DNA from: Flavobacterium johnsoniae UW101
GTDB lineage: Bacteria; Bacteroidota; Bacteroidia; Flavobacteriales; Flavobacteriaceae
Assembly (NCBI RefSeq): GCF_000016645.1
Contig: NC_009441.1
Span: 4,340,001 to 4,404,000, forward strand
Reading direction: 5' to 3'
Length of the DNA stretch: 64,000 nucleotides
Shown here piece by piece: positions 61,966-64,000 of the stretch (its first letter is position 1; every line of letters starts with the position of its first letter). The notes below the pieces were generated by a model, which was not told the DNA's origin, searched no databases, and was given only the letters and a program-made list of their open reading frames with translations. Both the position numbers and the translations under genes were made by a program.

Positions 61966-62883
61966 TTAAAAGGTTACGATCGGTTTTCGTTTCTTGTTTT
62001 TAAGAGCGTAGATATAGGTTGTATTGATATCGGAATGCCCCAGAAACCTTCTTATAAAATCAATCCCTGCATTATTCTCAGCCAGATGATTGGCAATGCT
62101 GTGCCTGAGGCAGTGGAGCGTAATATCCTTTTGGATAAGTTCAAAATTCTTAGTCTGCTCTATCATTTTTTTCAGGATATCATTCAGGTTTTCCCCTGTA
62201 CTTCGCCTGCCTTTGGAATTAATAAAAAAGGCTTCTTCCGTCTGGTTTTTTCCCGCAAGCCTTTGACTGCGCTCTTCCTGAATGTACTTTTTTAAGTATC
62301 CCATAACCGTATCGCTCATGGGAACTTCACGCCTCTTGCTGTTTTTTCCGCTTCTGACAACAACCATTCCCGTAGCCAGCTTTACATCCTTTAAATCCAG
62401 CGCACTGATTTCAGAACGCCTCAGCCCGCATCCATAAGCTACAGAGAGCAAAGCCCGTTCAAGTTCATTCTCTGCATTTTTATATAAGCTTTTTATTTCT
62501 TCAACACTAAGTGTGTTTCTGGCTTTCTCATTGCCTCCCTCATAACTGGGTATGTAATACCCGTTCTCAATTTCCTTGTTTTCCATCAGGTTCAAAAGGA
62601 ACAATCCCTGTACGAAAAGATGAAATTTGATGCTTTTCTGTGACAGTGTTCCTTCGCCCCTGAGCTTTGGCCGTGCTATTAAATACTCAAAGTATTTAAT
62701 AGATTCTTTGGAAGTCAGCTCCTGAATCCTGCTGATTCCCGATTCTTCCAGCCAGACCAAGAATTCTATCAAGGTATTCTGGTACATTCTGCTGTTTCCT
62801 GTTTTGTAATTCCTGACCTTTATAAAACTGTCAAAGGCATCCAAGAGCCTTCGGAAATCTTTATTTTGTATCCTGTTTTTCAT
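61966..62883 (-). CDS. Tyrosine recombinase Int1, active (element D)
   Basis: 305 aa from Met at 62883 (MKNRIQNKDF); the longer frame to 63015 runs through the GGAAC spacer and is unlikely. GCGLRRSEISAL, KNSKRREVP, HCLRHS, GHSDINTT, YIYA: complete active site. Confidence 0.9.
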   Translation of the reverse strand: MKNRIQNKDFRRLLDAFDSFIKVRNYKTGNSRMYQNTLIEFLVWLEESGISRIQELTSKESIKYFEYLIARPKLRGEGTLSQKSIKFHLFVQGLFLLNLMENKEIENGYYIPSYEGGNEKARNTLSVEEIKSLYKNAENELERALLSVAYGCGLRRSEISALDLKDVKLATGMVVVRSGKNSKRREVPMSDTVMGYLKKYIQEERSQRLAGKNQTEEAFFINSKGRRSTGENLNDILKKMIEQTKNFELIQKDITLHCLRHSIANHLAENNAGIDFIRRFLGHSDINTTYIYALKNKKRKPIVTF

Positions 62884-62934
62884 CTTTTTTAGTGTTCTGT
62901 AATTATTATAATTGAAACCCGTCGCTTGCGCACT

Positions 62935-63014
62935 CCGTGGAACACGGAACACCAGTATCGTATGGTCAGTAAACACTGGGCTTCGGTGTTCCGCTGGCGT
63001 TCCGGGGCGTTCCA
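62935..63014. repeat. GGAAC inverted-repeat cluster (copy 3)
   Basis: Two GGAAC (62939, 62947) facing three GTTCC (62988, 62999, 63009) around ACACCAGTATCGTAT, as in copy 1. Sits between helicase stop and Int1 start. Confidence 0.65.
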
Positions 63015-63045
63015 TTTTTGCCTTTTTTTGTGTGTTTTTTGTGTT

Positions 63046-64000
63046 TTAAAATTGTTCGAGTTGGCTGTTCAGCTCTTTCTTGATCTTGCTTTTGAGTTTT
63101 TCCATATTGTCCCAGTAGCTTATTACATATTTGAAACCCTTGTTTACCGAGCCTTCAATTGCCTGAATGTATTCGAGTTCCTGTAACAACAGCATATATC
63201 GGAAAGAAGAGGTTTTGCTGATATTGAGTTTTTGGCGGATTTCCCTATTGGTAAAACGGTGCGTTGTACCGTTCTTTTGGCTCTTTACATAGCCTTTTAG
63301 ATTCTCAAAAAACTGTCTTGTACTTTTGTCGAGTTCATCCACTTTGATGATAATGGAACTAAAGAAAATATCAACAGCAGATTTCACATCTTCCTTTGTG
63401 GCTATAAGCCTGCCTTTGCTGTCTGTTTTTCTTTGGTACTGGTGCAGGATCGTAATCTGTGAAACAAAGTTTTGGAACTGGCTGTTTAGTCTTCTGAGCA
63501 TCTTGGCTTCAAGGGGAAGTATAAGCTTGTCTGCAAATGGATTAATCACCTCGTAGGATTTCAGTACACGCATGGCATTTCTGAGAAGCTGGGTTGCCTG
63601 CAACTCATTTTCATTGTTTCCTTTTCCCGCTAGTTTTTTGTTTTGGATGGCTATGATCCGCATGGTCTGCGCCTGGCTTTCATCCACGCCCAAGATTACC
63701 GAACGGCTCATATTGTCATAATATACCTCGGCTTTGGTCGTGGTTGTCATGCTGGCAAAGTGTGCCTGTACCTGTTTTATTCTTCCCCTGTTGTTTCCAA
63801 AAATGTCTTTGACTACTGTGGAGCTTGTCAGGAACTTTGCCGACTGCATTTCACGAAAGGCGTACTGCGCCTCTTCATCAAGTCCGTCAAAATCCTGTAT
63901 CACAATCAGTTTATTGATAAGTTCCTTATCCCTGTAGTGGTATAAGGATTTGCTTGTAATTCGGGTCATGTTCATCACATCTTCCTGAGGCATGCATTGG
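63046..64000 (-). CDS. AAA+ helicase-like protein, 3' part only (element D)
   Basis: Runs off the right edge; about 318 residues of the C-terminal part are visible. Walker B VIQDFDGLDE, SRSVILGVDES and the winged helix REIRQKLNISKTSSFRYMLL match the element B and C proteins; the P-loop lies beyond the window. The Met near 63993 is internal. Confidence 0.8.
   Translation of the reverse strand, partial: QCMPQEDVMNMTRITSKSLYHYRDKELINKLIVIQDFDGLDEEAQYAFREMQSAKFLTSSTVVKDIFGNNRGRIKQVQAHFASMTTTTKAEVYYDNMSRSVILGVDESQAQTMRIIAIQNKKLAGKGNNENELQATQLLRNAMRVLKSYEVINPFADKLILPLEAKMLRRLNSQFQNFVSQITILHQYQRKTDSKGRLIATKEDVKSAVDIFFSSIIIKVDELDKSTRQFFENLKGYVKSQKNGTTHRFTNREIRQKLNISKTSSFRYMLLLQELEYIQAIEGSVNKGFKYVISYWDNMEKLKSKIKKELNSQLEQF

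Noticed and set aside
62884..63015. N-terminal extension of element D Int1
   Set aside because: The 44 extra codons come from the GGAAC spacer; the Met at 62883 matches the starts and lengths of the other Int1 proteins.

Overview
The window is AT-rich, gene-dense accessory DNA that looks like a member of the Bacteroidota, most likely a Flavobacterium or close relative. The reasons are weak Shine-Dalgarno sites, several TAnnTTTG -7 promoter boxes, Bacteroidota-type MobC/MobA relaxase pairs, DUF3892, DUF4240, DUF6882 and STM3941-like proteins, and RHS tips with a KYKYNG core. No housekeeping gene and no complete tRNA or rRNA gene was seen.

The main structure is a train of related mobilizable/integrative elements lying head to tail. 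A block (HEPN protein, XRE regulator, immunity-like genes, oriT-like palindrome, mobC, mobA) occurs at 1-6196 and again at 29877-37456, about 30.3 kb apart. A second block (degenerate tyrosine recombinase, active tyrosine recombinase, structured GGAAC-rich spacer, AAA+ helicase-like protein, Toprim-like primase half) occurs at 24593-28813, 50931-55089 and 61086-64000, always on the minus strand. I read this as element A (window start to about 24.5 kb, integrase module off the left edge), element B (about 24.5-49.5 kb), element C (about 49.5-61 kb, no relaxase seen, with an orphan small integrase and a Rep-like HUH protein) and element D (from about 61 kb off the right edge). No convincing direct-repeat att sites were found.

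The cargo is mostly conflict systems. Element A carries a Gabija-type OLD nuclease/UvrD pair (6439-10730); a P-loop kinase, PIN-GNAT-PUA-like and ASCH three-gene set (10887-13265); a nuclease with a possible NYN domain; a Zn-site membrane protein; a RadC-like JAMM protein; an orphan RHS nucleotidyltransferase toxin tip with its putative immunity gene; a four-gene kinase/TPR/membrane/beta-rich operon (19148-23202); and a GNAT/XRE toxin-antitoxin-like pair. Element B carries a CoiA-like nuclease, a HerA/DUF4297-type pair (38411-41395), two HEPN proteins, a NERD nuclease, DUF3892, an IS1-family transposase and a second RHS tip with two STM3941-like immunity candidates. Element C carries a third RHS tip and an AAA_21/DUF4276 (PARIS-like) pair (59107-60886).

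Two observations tie the cargo together. First, a TACGG-N4-CCGTA palindrome (one arm relaxed in two copies) occurs four times, each 26 nt upstream of the TTTG part of a -7 promoter box, in front of the Gabija-type operon, the kinase/TPR operon, a HEPN gene and a DUF3892 gene; this suggests a shared activator-type regulon on two elements. Second, immunity-like genes (Imm26-, DUF4240-, DUF6882-like) sit between regulator and oriT in both elements, and orphan RHS toxin tips share flanking sequence, which fits cassette exchange and an acquired-immunity island. The least described modules are the kinase/TPR operon and the PIN-GNAT-PUA/ASCH set.
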